Source: Steroidobacteraceae bacterium
GTDB lineage: Bacteria; Pseudomonadota; Gammaproteobacteria; Steroidobacterales; Steroidobacteraceae
Length of the DNA stretch: 6,217 nucleotides
Reading direction: 5' to 3'
Assembly: GCA_013044085.1 (NCBI GenBank)
Contig: JABEVI010000257.1
Coordinates: 1-6,217 of the forward strand
Shown here: positions 1-5,863 of the stretch, in pieces
Layout: each line of letters opens with the position of its first letter
How positions within the stretch are numbered: position 1 is the first letter of the stretch
Notes under the pieces: model-generated
What the model saw: only the letters and a program-made list of their open reading frames with translations
What the model was told of the DNA's origin: nothing
Database searches by the model: none
Made by a program: the position numbers and the translations under genes

Positions 1-70
1 CGATATCGACAGAAACGGCAAGCGGCCGGCTGTTACGTTTTGCGGCCCGCAGTCTACCAGAAAATGTCGC

Positions 71-256
71 CTAGACCAGACCTCGCTTTTTCCAGCGGGG
101 TATGAGTCTGATTGGATAGATCGAATCGGCCATGATCCACTGCACCGCGATCCACATGAACACCAGCCAACGACAGGTTTTGGACAAGCCACGCCCCTTT
201 TGGACGACACGATCGCGGTGGATTTCCCAGGCGCCACCGGGGACGGTGTCCGGCCC
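71..256 (-). other. Possible end of a small membrane protein (weak)
   Basis: A minus-strand frame is open from just after a TAA (257-259) to a TAG at 71-73 and encodes 61 residues. The first half is basic and polar (around WEIHRDRVVQKGRG). It is followed by a hydrophobic stretch, WLVFMWIAVQWIM, and a basic end, IPRWKKRGLV, a pattern that fits a single membrane segment with positive flanks. In-frame ATG codons occur at 157-155 and inside the hydrophobic stretch, but neither has a clear ribosome binding site. I do not recognise the family. It could be a real short protein, the 3' end of a decayed gene, or chance, because open frames are common in high-GC DNA. No other gene is supported in positions 1-389. 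Confidence 0.25.
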
Positions 257-353
257 TTACGGCAGGCACGAACACTCTCTCGGCCCGCACTTTGCATGTT
301 TTCCCTGCGCTCGCGCCAGGGGGAGCGCGCGAGGCACGTTCCGGGGTGCGAAT

Positions 354-382
354 TCGACCCGCCGGCGCAGCACTGCCATAAT
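354..382 (+). promoter_or_regulatory. Candidate promoter for the small membrane protein
   Basis: A -35-like TCGACC (354-359) and a -10-like CATAAT (377-382) are separated by 17 bases. The -10 matches the consensus at five of six bases. A start 7-8 bases after the -10 would place the first transcribed base at or next to the GTG at 390, so the transcript would have no leader. No ribosome binding site is visible before that GTG, which fits this reading. Confidence 0.35.
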
Positions 383-389
383 CTCACCC

Positions 390-638
390 GTGGATCGAAA
401 CGCCCGCTACTGGTTTCCTGCGAAACGCTTCGGGTGGGGGTGGGGCCCGCCCCAAACCTGGCAGGGTTGGGTGCTCTTACTCGCCTATCTCGCCGGAATC
501 GCCGCCGCCGCACGGCGCTTGCTGCCGCTACACCCGCTGGGATTCGCGGGCGGCGTTGCGCTCATGACTGCGTTGTTCGTGTGGGCTTGCTACGCGAAGG
601 GTGAACCACCTTCATGGCGCTGGGGCGGGCGCGAGTAG
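390..638 (+). CDS. Small two-helix membrane protein (YWFPAKR/GWGWG type)
   Basis: This predicts an 82-residue inner-membrane protein of unknown function. It starts with an aromatic, basic cytoplasm-like segment (YWFPAKRFGWGWG, residues 7-19). Two hydrophobic segments follow, at about residues 27-41 and 52-68, and it ends with KGEPPSWRWG (70-79). From memory, the YWFPAKR...GWGWG opening and the KGEPPxWRWG ending mark a family of short uncharacterised membrane proteins in beta- and gammaproteobacteria. The frame is open further upstream, to an ATG at 132, but residues encoded before 390 are Arg/Ser/Pro-rich and unlike a protein N-terminus. GTG at 390 is therefore preferred, as it starts right before the conserved part. 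No Shine-Dalgarno sequence precedes it, and a possible promoter ends eight bases upstream. The gene looks intact. The decayed yaeQ-like gene begins 18 bases after its stop on the same strand. Confidence 0.7.
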   Translation: MDRNARYWFPAKRFGWGWGPPQTWQGWVLLLAYLAGIAAAARRLLPLHPLGFAGGVALMTALFVWACYAKGEPPSWRWGGRE

Positions 639-656
639 CACGCGCCGGGAAGAATT

Positions 657-858
657 ATGGCGCTCACCTCGACCGTCCACGTCTTCGTCGTCCAACTCGC
701 CGACGCCGACCGCAATGTGTATGAATCCCTGGATCTGCGTCTGGCGCAACATCCATCGCGGATTTATCGGCTGGAAGCTGATCGGCCTGTTCACGTCGAA
801 GCTGGAAGGGCGTATGAACATCGACCTGTCAATCGCGGCGAGTCAGCCCGCGGCGTGA
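657..858 (+). pseudogene. yaeQ: YaeQ-family remnant, internally deleted and frameshifted
   Basis: The first 34 residues from ATG 657 (MALTSTVHVFVVQLADADRN, then VYESLDLRLAQHPS) match the start of YaeQ-family proteins, a PD-(D/E)XK-nuclease-like fold of about 180 residues with uncertain cellular role. HPSE is normally followed by about 100 further residues, but here HPS runs straight into RIYRLEA, which resembles the beginning of the family's C-terminal strand region. The reading frame then has to change near 772-782: the other frame gives LIGLFTSKLEGRMNIDLSIA, the typical end of YaeQ, stopping at TGA 856-858. A ribosome binding site (GGGAAGAA, 647-654) is still present. The gene has therefore lost its middle and its two ends no longer share a frame. 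The putative active-site region lies in the missing part, so the product cannot be a working YaeQ. The family assignment rests on recall of the motifs. Confidence 0.7.
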
Positions 859-1440
859 TGTCGGAAGTCAATTAATCCTCGTTCGACAAACTGCTGCCCA
901 CACAGATGACCGTAGGGATGATCGAGGTAGCGGACAAAATCAAGGAACTCGAGGCGCTCGCGCCGGATGCGCGAACCGAATTCATTCGCGCGCACACGAT
1001 GCCCGCGGGTGATAGGGATGCACGGCCGCGTCTATGTCATCGATCATCACCACCTGGGACGTGCCGCCCGGGAATCGAGGGTCGAGACCGGCTTCTTCGA
1101 GATTCAGGCGGACCTGTCGAGCGTCGCTGCCACGGACTTCTGGCATGAGATGGAGAAGAATCTTTGGATACACCCGCTCGATGAGATTGGCGTTCGCCAC
1201 TACTACAGTTCGATTCCGGCACACCCGCGCAACCTAATCGACGTCCCTTACCGTTCGCTCGCGGGTTACGTGCGTTATGCGGGCGGGTTTGAGAAAACGT
1301 CGACGCCCTCCGCCGAGTTCGTATGGGCGGACTTTTTCTGGCGCACGGTGCCGATCGAACTGGTGCGTGCGGACTTCACGGCCGCCGTCGAAATGGCGGT
1401 GCCGCTCGCGCATGGGCACCTGGCGAAGGCGTTGCCGTGA
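858..1440 (+). pseudogene. ParBc_2-type (ParB-like nuclease) gene, frameshifted
   Basis: Two overlapping frames together spell a protein of the putative ParB-like nuclease family (Pfam ParBc_2, PF08857), whose function is poorly known. The first frame gives LLPTQMTVGMIEVADK and continues to AHTMP. The second gives GMHGRVYVIDHHHLGRA, then FWHEMEKNLWIHPLDEIGVR, DVPYRSLAGYVRYAGGFEK and AEFVWADFFW. The switch is explained by one extra G in the run GGG at 1007-1009: without it, the text reads MPAVIGMHGRVYVIDHHH. The family's VIDHHHL motif and the PYRSLAG motif are intact. The start is unclear. ATG 906 falls inside the conserved core. An ATG at 858 overlaps the yaeQ remnant's stop (TGATG), but its frame meets TAA at 873-875, which may be a second lesion. 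As written it is probably dead; a sequencing error in the G run would restore only the frameshift. The boundaries include the proposed start at 858. Confidence 0.75.
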
Positions 1441-1618
1441 TACAAGGACTCCTGAGAGCATGGAAAGGACAGACCTCTTATTGCCCCGCGATGAATCCGC
1501 GGCGTGCGCGACACACGAGTCGAGCGGTGAGTCGGTTCTGACGGCGATGTCGCGTCCTCATTAGAACAACGACGCCTGGACCTTCTGGTTCATTGAAATT
1601 CACGTGAGGATCGGTCAA
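1441..1618. other. Intergenic stretch before the Sel1-repeat gene
   Basis: This stretch holds no recognisable gene. A 34-residue frame starts at ATG 1460 and ends at 1564, without a clear ribosome binding site or a recognisable product. The frame of the Sel1 gene is also open from 1565, but its residues there lack a start codon before GTG 1604. I could not identify a convincing promoter or terminator by eye. Confidence 0.4.
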
Positions 1619-2893
1619 ATGCGAAATCCGCCGGAGGTACCGTACACCCATGGTGCCTGGGTGCTGACCGTCGTGGCAGCGGCGGTACTGCTGATTGCGG
1701 GCATGACGTTGAGTGTGCGAGCCCAGACCACGCTCAACGATCTGCGCGCAGCAGCCGAACAGGGGAACGCCAAGGCGCAATTCGGGTTGGGAGTCGCGTA
1801 CGCAACGGGAGAAGGCATTGCGAAGGACTACCCGCAGGCCCTCGCATGGTTTCTCAAGGCCGCGGCGCAGGGCAACTCGGATGCTGAATTCAACCTCGGT
1901 GTCATGTACTCCCATGGCGATGGTGTGCCCGTGGACTACGTGAAGGCGGCGGCCTGGTATCGCAAGTGCGCCGACAAAGGGTTGCCCGACGCCGAGTATT
2001 TTTTGGGCATGATGCTTTTGCATGACGGTCCAGGCCAGGACCTGGCACAGGCAATTTCATGGTTCCAGAAGGCGGCGGACATGGGCTATGCCAGCGCGGA
2101 GAGTCAACTGGGCATCCAGTACGCGAATGGCCGGGGCGTCCCGCAGAACTCTCGGCAGGCCTTCTTCTGGTACAACAAGGCCGCCGAGAAGGGTCAGCCG
2201 GTTGCGCAGACGAATCTCGCCATGTTGTATGTCACGGGGAACGGGACAACGCAGGATCTAAGGCAGGCGTTGGCGTGGTTCCATAAGGCTGCGGACCGGC
2301 ACTTTCCGGATGCGATGTACGACATCGGTGTGATGTATTCCAAGGGGATTGGCGTGCCGAAGAACGCGACGCGCGCCGCCGGATGGTTCGAAAAGGCCGC
2401 TGACCTCGGATACGCAAAGGCGCAATACAACCTGGGGTTGCTGTACAAGGAAGGAAATGGCGTAGGCAAGGATCCGGCCAAGGCGGCCGAACTGTGCAGG
2501 CTCGCGGCCGAGCAGGGGAACCGCTACGCGCAGTACTACCTCGGTGCCGCCTACGCAAGCGGAGACGGCGTGGCCAGAGACCCTCGGCAGGCGGTTTTGT
2601 GGTATCGAAGGTCCGCGCATCAGGGATATTATCTGGCGCAAACGAGCCTCGGCGCCATGTATGCGCAAGGATCCGAGGTCCCCAGAGACTACGCCAAGGC
2701 GGTGTCCTGGTTTCGCAAGGCAGCGGCACAAGGGTTTGCCGCTGCCGAGTACGACATGGGAATCGCGCGTGCCGACGGCGCCGGCGTGCCCAAGGATACG
2801 GCGCGGGCAGTCGTCTGGTTCCGCAAGGCGGCCGCGCAAGGGTACACCTCTGCCCAGCGCGACCTGAACAGGTTGGGAGTGTCGAGCAAGTAA
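1619..2893 (+). CDS. Exported Sel1-like repeat protein
   Basis: This predicts a 424-residue protein built almost entirely of Sel1-like repeats, which are short helical pairs related to TPRs that form a curved scaffold for protein-protein contacts. An N-terminal signal peptide is visible: a hydrophobic core at about residues 14-33 ending in VRAQ, with likely cleavage around RA/Q, so the protein should work in the periplasm or beyond. Ten nearly complete 36-residue repeats follow, each of the form AAxxGxxxAxxxLGxxYxxGxGVxxDxxxAxxWF, with a partial eleventh at the C-terminus. The third repeat is one residue short at its turn (LLHDGPGQD). No enzymatic domain is present. ATG 1619 is preferred because AGGA lies eight bases upstream; GTG 1604 would add five residues. 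The gene is intact and has no partner on its strand. Periplasmic Sel1 proteins often act as adaptors in signalling, secretion or envelope assembly, but the specific partner cannot be read from the sequence. Confidence 0.9.
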   Translation: MRNPPEVPYTHGAWVLTVVAAAVLLIAGMTLSVRAQTTLNDLRAAAEQGNAKAQFGLGVAYATGEGIAKDYPQALAWFLKAAAQGNSDAEFNLGVMYSHGDGVPVDYVKAAAWYRKCADKGLPDAEYFLGMMLLHDGPGQDLAQAISWFQKAADMGYASAESQLGIQYANGRGVPQNSRQAFFWYNKAAEKGQPVAQTNLAMLYVTGNGTTQDLRQALAWFHKAADRHFPDAMYDIGVMYSKGIGVPKNATRAAGWFEKAADLGYAKAQYNLGLLYKEGNGVGKDPAKAAELCRLAAEQGNRYAQYYLGAAYASGDGVARDPRQAVLWYRRSAHQGYYLAQTSLGAMYAQGSEVPRDYAKAVSWFRKAAAQGFAAAEYDMGIARADGAGVPKDTARAVVWFRKAAAQGYTSAQRDLNRLGVSSK

Positions 2894-3001
2894 GCCGGCG
2901 GTTCTTCGGCGGACCGTGCAGGTACCCGCCGCGGCCCATGCGTTGCTGGGTCGCGTCGAGTGCGACTCCCGCGTCTCGGTGCCTGCTCGTGTGACGGCTC
3001 C

Positions 3002-3427
3002 TCAGGCGTGCTGCAGCAGTCCGTCCACCGAATATCGGCCTGCGCCGGTCACGTACAGCAGCAGGAAGCCTCCCATGATGCTGATGTTCTTGTAGAAGCC
3101 GATCATCGCCTCGAAGCGGTCCATTCCGGCCAGCGCCCAGTACGGGTGGCCGATGAGCGCGGTGCCGAACGTATATAGGATCATCAGCAGTGCCAGCGGC
3201 CGCACCGCCACGCCGAGCAGCAGCACGATACCGACGAAGAACTCCATGACGATGGCGATGAGCGTGGCCAGCCAGGGAAGAGGCGCACCGACTTGGGTCA
3301 TGTACGCCTCGGTTCCGCTGAAGCCGGTGAGTTTCTGCCAGCCAAAGATCAAGAACAGCAGGACCAACATGAACCGCGCGATCAGCAGCGCAGCATTCGA
3401 ATAGCGATCAGCACCGAATTTGGACAT
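3002..3427 (-). CDS. DoxX-family membrane protein
   Basis: This predicts a 141-residue inner-membrane protein of the DoxX family. Four hydrophobic segments are visible at about residues 12-33, 52-73, 76-93 and 112-128. The family-like signatures include ARFMLVLLFLIFGWQKL in the first helix, EFFVGIVLLLG in the second, a short soluble loop with FYKN before the last helix, and GRYSVDG near the end. Members are linked to redox and thiol stress or to quinone-dependent oxidation, but most have no proven reaction. An ATG at 3436 lies three codons upstream. The start at 3427 is preferred because AAGGA (3440-3436) lies eight bases before it, whereas it would overlap the other start. It lies 61 bases downstream of pirin on the same strand with no visible terminator between, so the two are probably co-transcribed. 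It converges with the Sel1-repeat gene, with 108 bases between their ends. Confidence 0.88.
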   Translation of the reverse strand: MSKFGADRYSNAALLIARFMLVLLFLIFGWQKLTGFSGTEAYMTQVGAPLPWLATLIAIVMEFFVGIVLLLGVAVRPLALLMILYTFGTALIGHPYWALAGMDRFEAMIGFYKNISIMGGFLLLYVTGAGRYSVDGLLQHA

Positions 3428-3488
3428 GATGAGCATCCTTCATGAGTAGAAACAGGGGTTGCGAAAGGCGGGCCGGCGACAGACAGAA

Positions 3489-4193
3489 TCATGCCGCGGC
3501 GTCCACGAGCACCAACTCGCTGTCGGCCAGCGCGGTAATGCGAATGCGTGTCTCGCCGGTGATGGCCGCACCGTCGCCGGCGTTCAACACAATGCCGTGT
3601 AGGTCCACGCGCCCGGTCGCCGGCACCAGGTAGCCGTGGCGGGTCGGATCGGAAAATTCGTACTCGGCGCTTGTGCCGGCCGTCAGCGTCGCCCCCAGCA
3701 CCCGGGCGTTGGCGCGGATCGGAAGGGCGTCCCCGTCGCCGGCCGATCCGCTGGCGAGCGCGACGAAGCGTCCGGACCGGCCGGCTTGCGCAAACGGCTT
3801 GGTGCCCCAGCATGGCGGTTCACCTTCGCGATCGGGCAGGATCCAGATCTGGAAAATGCGAGTGATGCCGGGATCGAGATTGTATTCGGAATGGCGAATG
3901 CCCGCGCCCGCGCTCATGACCTGTACGTCGCCGGCCGCCGTACGCCCCTGATTGCCCAGGCTGTCGCGGTGGGTGATCGCCCCCTCGCGCACGAAGGTGA
4001 TGATCTCCATGTTCGCGTGTGGGTGAGGCGGGAATCCGGTTCCGGGCTGGATGGTGTCGTCGTTCCACACGCGTAGCGCGCCCCACTGTACCCGCCGGGG
4101 GTCGTGGTACTCACCGAATGCAAAGTGATGCCGGGCGTCTAGCCATCCGTGATTGGCACCCCCGAGGGTTTCGAAGCCGCGGCGTTCGATCAT
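3489..4193 (-). CDS. Pirin family protein
   Basis: This predicts a 234-residue, two-domain cupin of the pirin family, a usual length for bacterial pirins related to YhaK and YhhW. The first cupin contains the metal-binding set expected for the family: His57 and His59 in FPPHPHANMEIITFV, and His101 and Glu103 in GAGIRHSEYN. It should therefore bind one iron or similar metal. The second domain (about residues 140-234) is more divergent and has no such set, as is normal. Some pirins degrade quercetin in vitro, others bind regulators or act as redox sensors; the substrate here cannot be inferred. GGGAG (4204-4200) lies six bases before the ATG, which supports this start. It is the first gene of a pair with doxX downstream and is divergent from a LysR-type regulator. 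The LysR box between them suggests that regulator controls it. Confidence 0.92.
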   Translation of the reverse strand: MIERRGFETLGGANHGWLDARHHFAFGEYHDPRRVQWGALRVWNDDTIQPGTGFPPHPHANMEIITFVREGAITHRDSLGNQGRTAAGDVQVMSAGAGIRHSEYNLDPGITRIFQIWILPDREGEPPCWGTKPFAQAGRSGRFVALASGSAGDGDALPIRANARVLGATLTAGTSAEYEFSDPTRHGYLVPATGRVDLHGIVLNAGDGAAITGETRIRITALADSELVLVDAAA

Positions 4194-4291
4194 CGATCTC
4201 TCCCGGTGACAAAGACGACGGAGGGGTGAGTGCAGGCTTGCGCCGCTCGCGGACTTTCCAGCCCGTCACCCTGCCGAAGCGTCATGTGCAC

Positions 4292-4320
4292 ACTGTAGGA
4301 GCCACTGATCATGGAAACAA
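4292..4320 (-). promoter_or_regulatory. Candidate promoter of pirin-doxX
   Basis: On the minus strand, TTGTTT (4320-4315) and TACAGT (4297-4292) are separated by 17 bases. The -10 matches consensus at four of six positions. Transcription would begin near 4285, leaving a leader of about 90 bases before pirin. The LysR box at 4329-4343 lies just upstream of the -35, a usual activating position for LysR-type proteins. Confidence 0.35.
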
Positions 4321-4340
4321 CGGAATGCATCGAATAACAT
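4312..4340 (+). promoter_or_regulatory. Candidate promoter of the LysR-type regulator
   Basis: TGGAAA (4312-4317) and TAACAT (4335-4340) are 17 bases apart, each matching consensus at four of six positions. Transcription would start near 4347, about 42 bases before the regulator's ATG. The -10 sits inside the LysR box, which would fit the negative autoregulation common in this family. Confidence 0.3.
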
Positions 4341-4343
4341 GAT
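4329..4343. promoter_or_regulatory. LysR-type binding site (ATC-N9-GAT, containing T-N11-A)
   Basis: The 15 bases read ATC, nine bases, GAT, and contain T4330-N11-A4342, the core dyad of LysR-type binding sites. The site lies between the divergent regulator and pirin genes. An additional, looser inverted repeat flanks it (TGGAAA at 4312-4317 and TTTCCA at 4343-4348), as does the palindrome TGATCA at 4306-4311. These may be part of a wider contact region. T-N11-A alone is common by chance, but the symmetric ATC/GAT ends and the position make this the best candidate in the gap. Confidence 0.45.
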
Positions 4344-4388
4344 TTCCACTTTTGTCGTGATCTAGTGACCCAGGGAGCACCAAGCATC

Positions 4389-5318
4389 ATGAGCACGCTG
4401 CCAGATCTGGAGGGTTGGGCGATTTTCTCCAAGGTTGCCGCCGAGGGCTCGTTCGCGCGCGCCGCGCGCGAGCTGCAGGTTTCGCAAGCGACCGTCTCGA
4501 AGGCCATTACACGACTGGAAAAACGCCTTCAGGCGAGCCTTCTTCATCGCACCTCGCGGCGACTGTCCCTGACCGACGCCGGCCGGGCCGCGCTCGAGCG
4601 CGCTTCACGCATGCTCGAGGAGGCCGAAGCCGTCGAGGCGGAACTCGCCGAACAGGCGTCCAGCCTGCGCGGCCCAGTCCGTGTCAGTGCGCCGATGTCC
4701 TTCGGCTTGTCGCATCTGGCGGCGCTGCTTCCGAACTTCCTGTCTCGGCACCCGCAGGTCGAGCTCGACGTGGAATTCAGTGACCAGATCGTCGATCTAG
4801 TGGCCCAACGTTTCGACCTCGCACTGCGCATTTCACGGCTGGCGGACTCGAGCCTCCTGGCGCGCCGTCTGTGTGGCATTCGTGTGCTCTTGGTGGGCGC
4901 GCCAGGCTACTTCCAGCAGCACGGGCGGCCTGGTCATCCGCGCGACCTGGCCGGACACCACGCACTGCAGTACGCCTACGCCCCCGGCGGCGCGAACTGG
5001 CATTTCAGGCATGCGCGGCACGGAGACTTTACACAAGCGATGACGACGCCACTACGCGTGAACAACGCTGACGGGCTGATGCCGGCGCTTCGTGCCGGCC
5101 TCGGACTGGCGTTACAACCCGAGTTCATCGTCTGGCAGGACCTGCGCACGGGCGTGCTGCAAACCGCGATGGACGATTGGGGGGTCGAGCCTGTCGCGCT
5201 GCACATCGTCACACCCCCCGGACGCCGACGACCGGCGCGAGTGCAAGCCCTGATCGGGTACCTGGCGGAGCACTTTACACAGGCACCGTGGGCGCGGCCG
5301 GACGACGGCGCGCGATGA
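4389..5318 (+). CDS. LysR-type transcriptional regulator
   Basis: This predicts a 309-residue LysR-type regulator of normal length. Residues 6-65 form the N-terminal winged helix-turn-helix: FSKVAAEGSFARAARELQVS, then QATVSKAITRLEKRL and LLHRTSRRLSLTDAG. A linker helix follows at about 66-92. The effector-binding domain (about 94-300) opens with GPVRVSAPMSFG and contains FDLALRIS and RVNNADGLMPALRAGLGLAL, as in the AaeR/DmlR-like branch. The effector is unknown. An upstream GTG (4365) would add eight residues; ATG 4389 is preferred because AGGGAG lies 11-12 bases before it and the family usually begins close to the helix-turn-helix. The gene is divergent from pirin with 195 bases between them, and this arrangement strongly suggests it regulates pirin-doxX and itself. 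The C-terminal tail after residue 300 is a short Pro/Asp/Arg extension. Confidence 0.93.
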   Translation: MSTLPDLEGWAIFSKVAAEGSFARAARELQVSQATVSKAITRLEKRLQASLLHRTSRRLSLTDAGRAALERASRMLEEAEAVEAELAEQASSLRGPVRVSAPMSFGLSHLAALLPNFLSRHPQVELDVEFSDQIVDLVAQRFDLALRISRLADSSLLARRLCGIRVLLVGAPGYFQQHGRPGHPRDLAGHHALQYAYAPGGANWHFRHARHGDFTQAMTTPLRVNNADGLMPALRAGLGLALQPEFIVWQDLRTGVLQTAMDDWGVEPVALHIVTPPGRRRPARVQALIGYLAEHFTQAPWARPDDGAR

Positions 5319-5448
5319 CGACATCATTGAGATCGCGGAGCGCAAAGTAAAGACGCCCAGACTCATCGACGATCGCCGACGCGTGGATCGTGTCGCCCGC
5401 CTGGCCGGACCGTCTCGCCACAGCGCGTGATCCACTACCGGGAGACAT
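5275..5448 (-). other. Possible small frame antisense to the lysR end (weak)
   Basis: A 57-residue minus-strand frame runs from ATG 5448 to TAA 5277-5275. It overlaps the last 44 bases of the LysR-type regulator on the opposite strand and the first part of the WYL remnant. Its middle (GDTIHASAIVDESGRLYFAL, then RDLNDVVIARR) reads like a plausible beta-rich peptide, but I do not recognise it. A plus-strand frame over the same bases, starting DDIIEIAERKVKTPRLIDD, has similar third-base composition, so the coding strand cannot be settled by eye. It may be a gene fragment carried with the WYL remnant or chance. Confidence 0.2.
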
Positions 5449-5741
5449 GGTACCTCGACGCCTGGGATGAGCTTCGGGATGCGCTGCGGACCTTCTCTAT
5501 CGATCGGATCCGCAAGACGTCCGTGCTCGAGGAAGTCGCCCCGGATCTACCCGGGGACCTTCTCAACGAGCACTTCGCGACGGCATACGGCATTTTCGGG
5601 GGCGAGGCCGATCAGGTCGCGGTGTTGAAATTCACCACCGAACGTTCAAGGTAGGTCGCGGATGAGACTTGGCATCCCCAACAGCGGGGCAAGTACCTGG
5701 CGGACGGCAGTGACGCAAGGGAGCTTCTGATGGATATCATG
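5400..5741 (+). pseudogene. WYL-domain transcription factor remnant (C-terminal part)
   Basis: In one continuous frame the sequence gives GRTVSPQRVIHYRETWYLDA, then WDELRDALRTFSIDRI, HFATAYGIFGGEADQVAVLK and, past a stop, VADETWHPQQRGKYLADGS. This is the WYL effector domain (with the name-giving Trp-Tyr-Leu) and part of the WCX extension of YafY/DeoR-type regulators, which are usually 230-330 residues. The DNA-binding N-terminal half is absent. A TAG at 5652-5654 stands where family members have Trp (RSRW...), so TGG to TAG is the likely mutation. After LADGS about eight residues seem to be missing in frame before DARELLMDIM. Family similarity ends around 5741; the frame itself runs to TAG 5787-5789. 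GTG 5427 could start a 75-residue peptide, but without a helix-turn-helix it could not regulate on its own. Decay is therefore near certain; the 5' boundary is approximate. Confidence 0.75.
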
Positions 5742-5798
5742 TCTCTTCCGCCGGCGACCGATATACAACGCCACATATTGCTTGCATAGCGACCATAT

Positions 5799-5827
5799 TT
5801 GACGGGAACGGTCCGGGCGGATTCAAT
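5799..5827 (+). promoter_or_regulatory. Candidate promoter of the exported His/Met-rich protein
   Basis: TTGACG (5799-5804, five of six consensus bases) and TTCAAT (5822-5827, four of six) are 17 bases apart. Transcription would start near 5834, about 30 bases before the ATG, with the ribosome binding site AAGGAG at 5852-5857 in the leader. It is the best-scoring promoter by eye in the window. Confidence 0.5.
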
Positions 5828-5863
5828 ACGAATGCAAATCATCCAATACTCAAGGAGCGGTTC

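Noticed and set aside
132..389. Upstream extension of the small membrane protein to ATG 132
   Set aside because: The extension is low-complexity Arg/Ser/Pro-rich sequence with no homology signal, and the conserved protein begins at about residue 7 from GTG 390.
1460..1564. 34-residue frame from ATG 1460
   Set aside because: No clear ribosome binding site, no recognisable product, and short open frames are common in this composition.
2907..2931. Hairpin CGGCGG-N13-CCGCCG between the Sel1 and doxX genes, considered as a terminator
   Set aside because: The stem is only six base pairs with a 13-base loop and no T-run on either side. GC-rich repeats like this are frequent here.
1478..2939. Long open frames on the minus strand opposite the Sel1-repeat gene (up to 235 residues)
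   Set aside because: They mirror the periodic codon pattern of the Sel1 repeats, are Arg/Pro/Ser-rich and match no recognised family.
3636..4076. 146-residue plus-strand open frame
   Set aside because: It is antisense to pirin, whose metal-binding motifs and ribosome binding site are clear, and its own product is not recognisable.
5026..5281. Direct repeat ACTTTACACA (5026-5035 and 5272-5281)
   Set aside because: Both copies lie inside the intact lysR coding sequence and encode FTQ in unrelated parts of the protein; ten bases is within chance.
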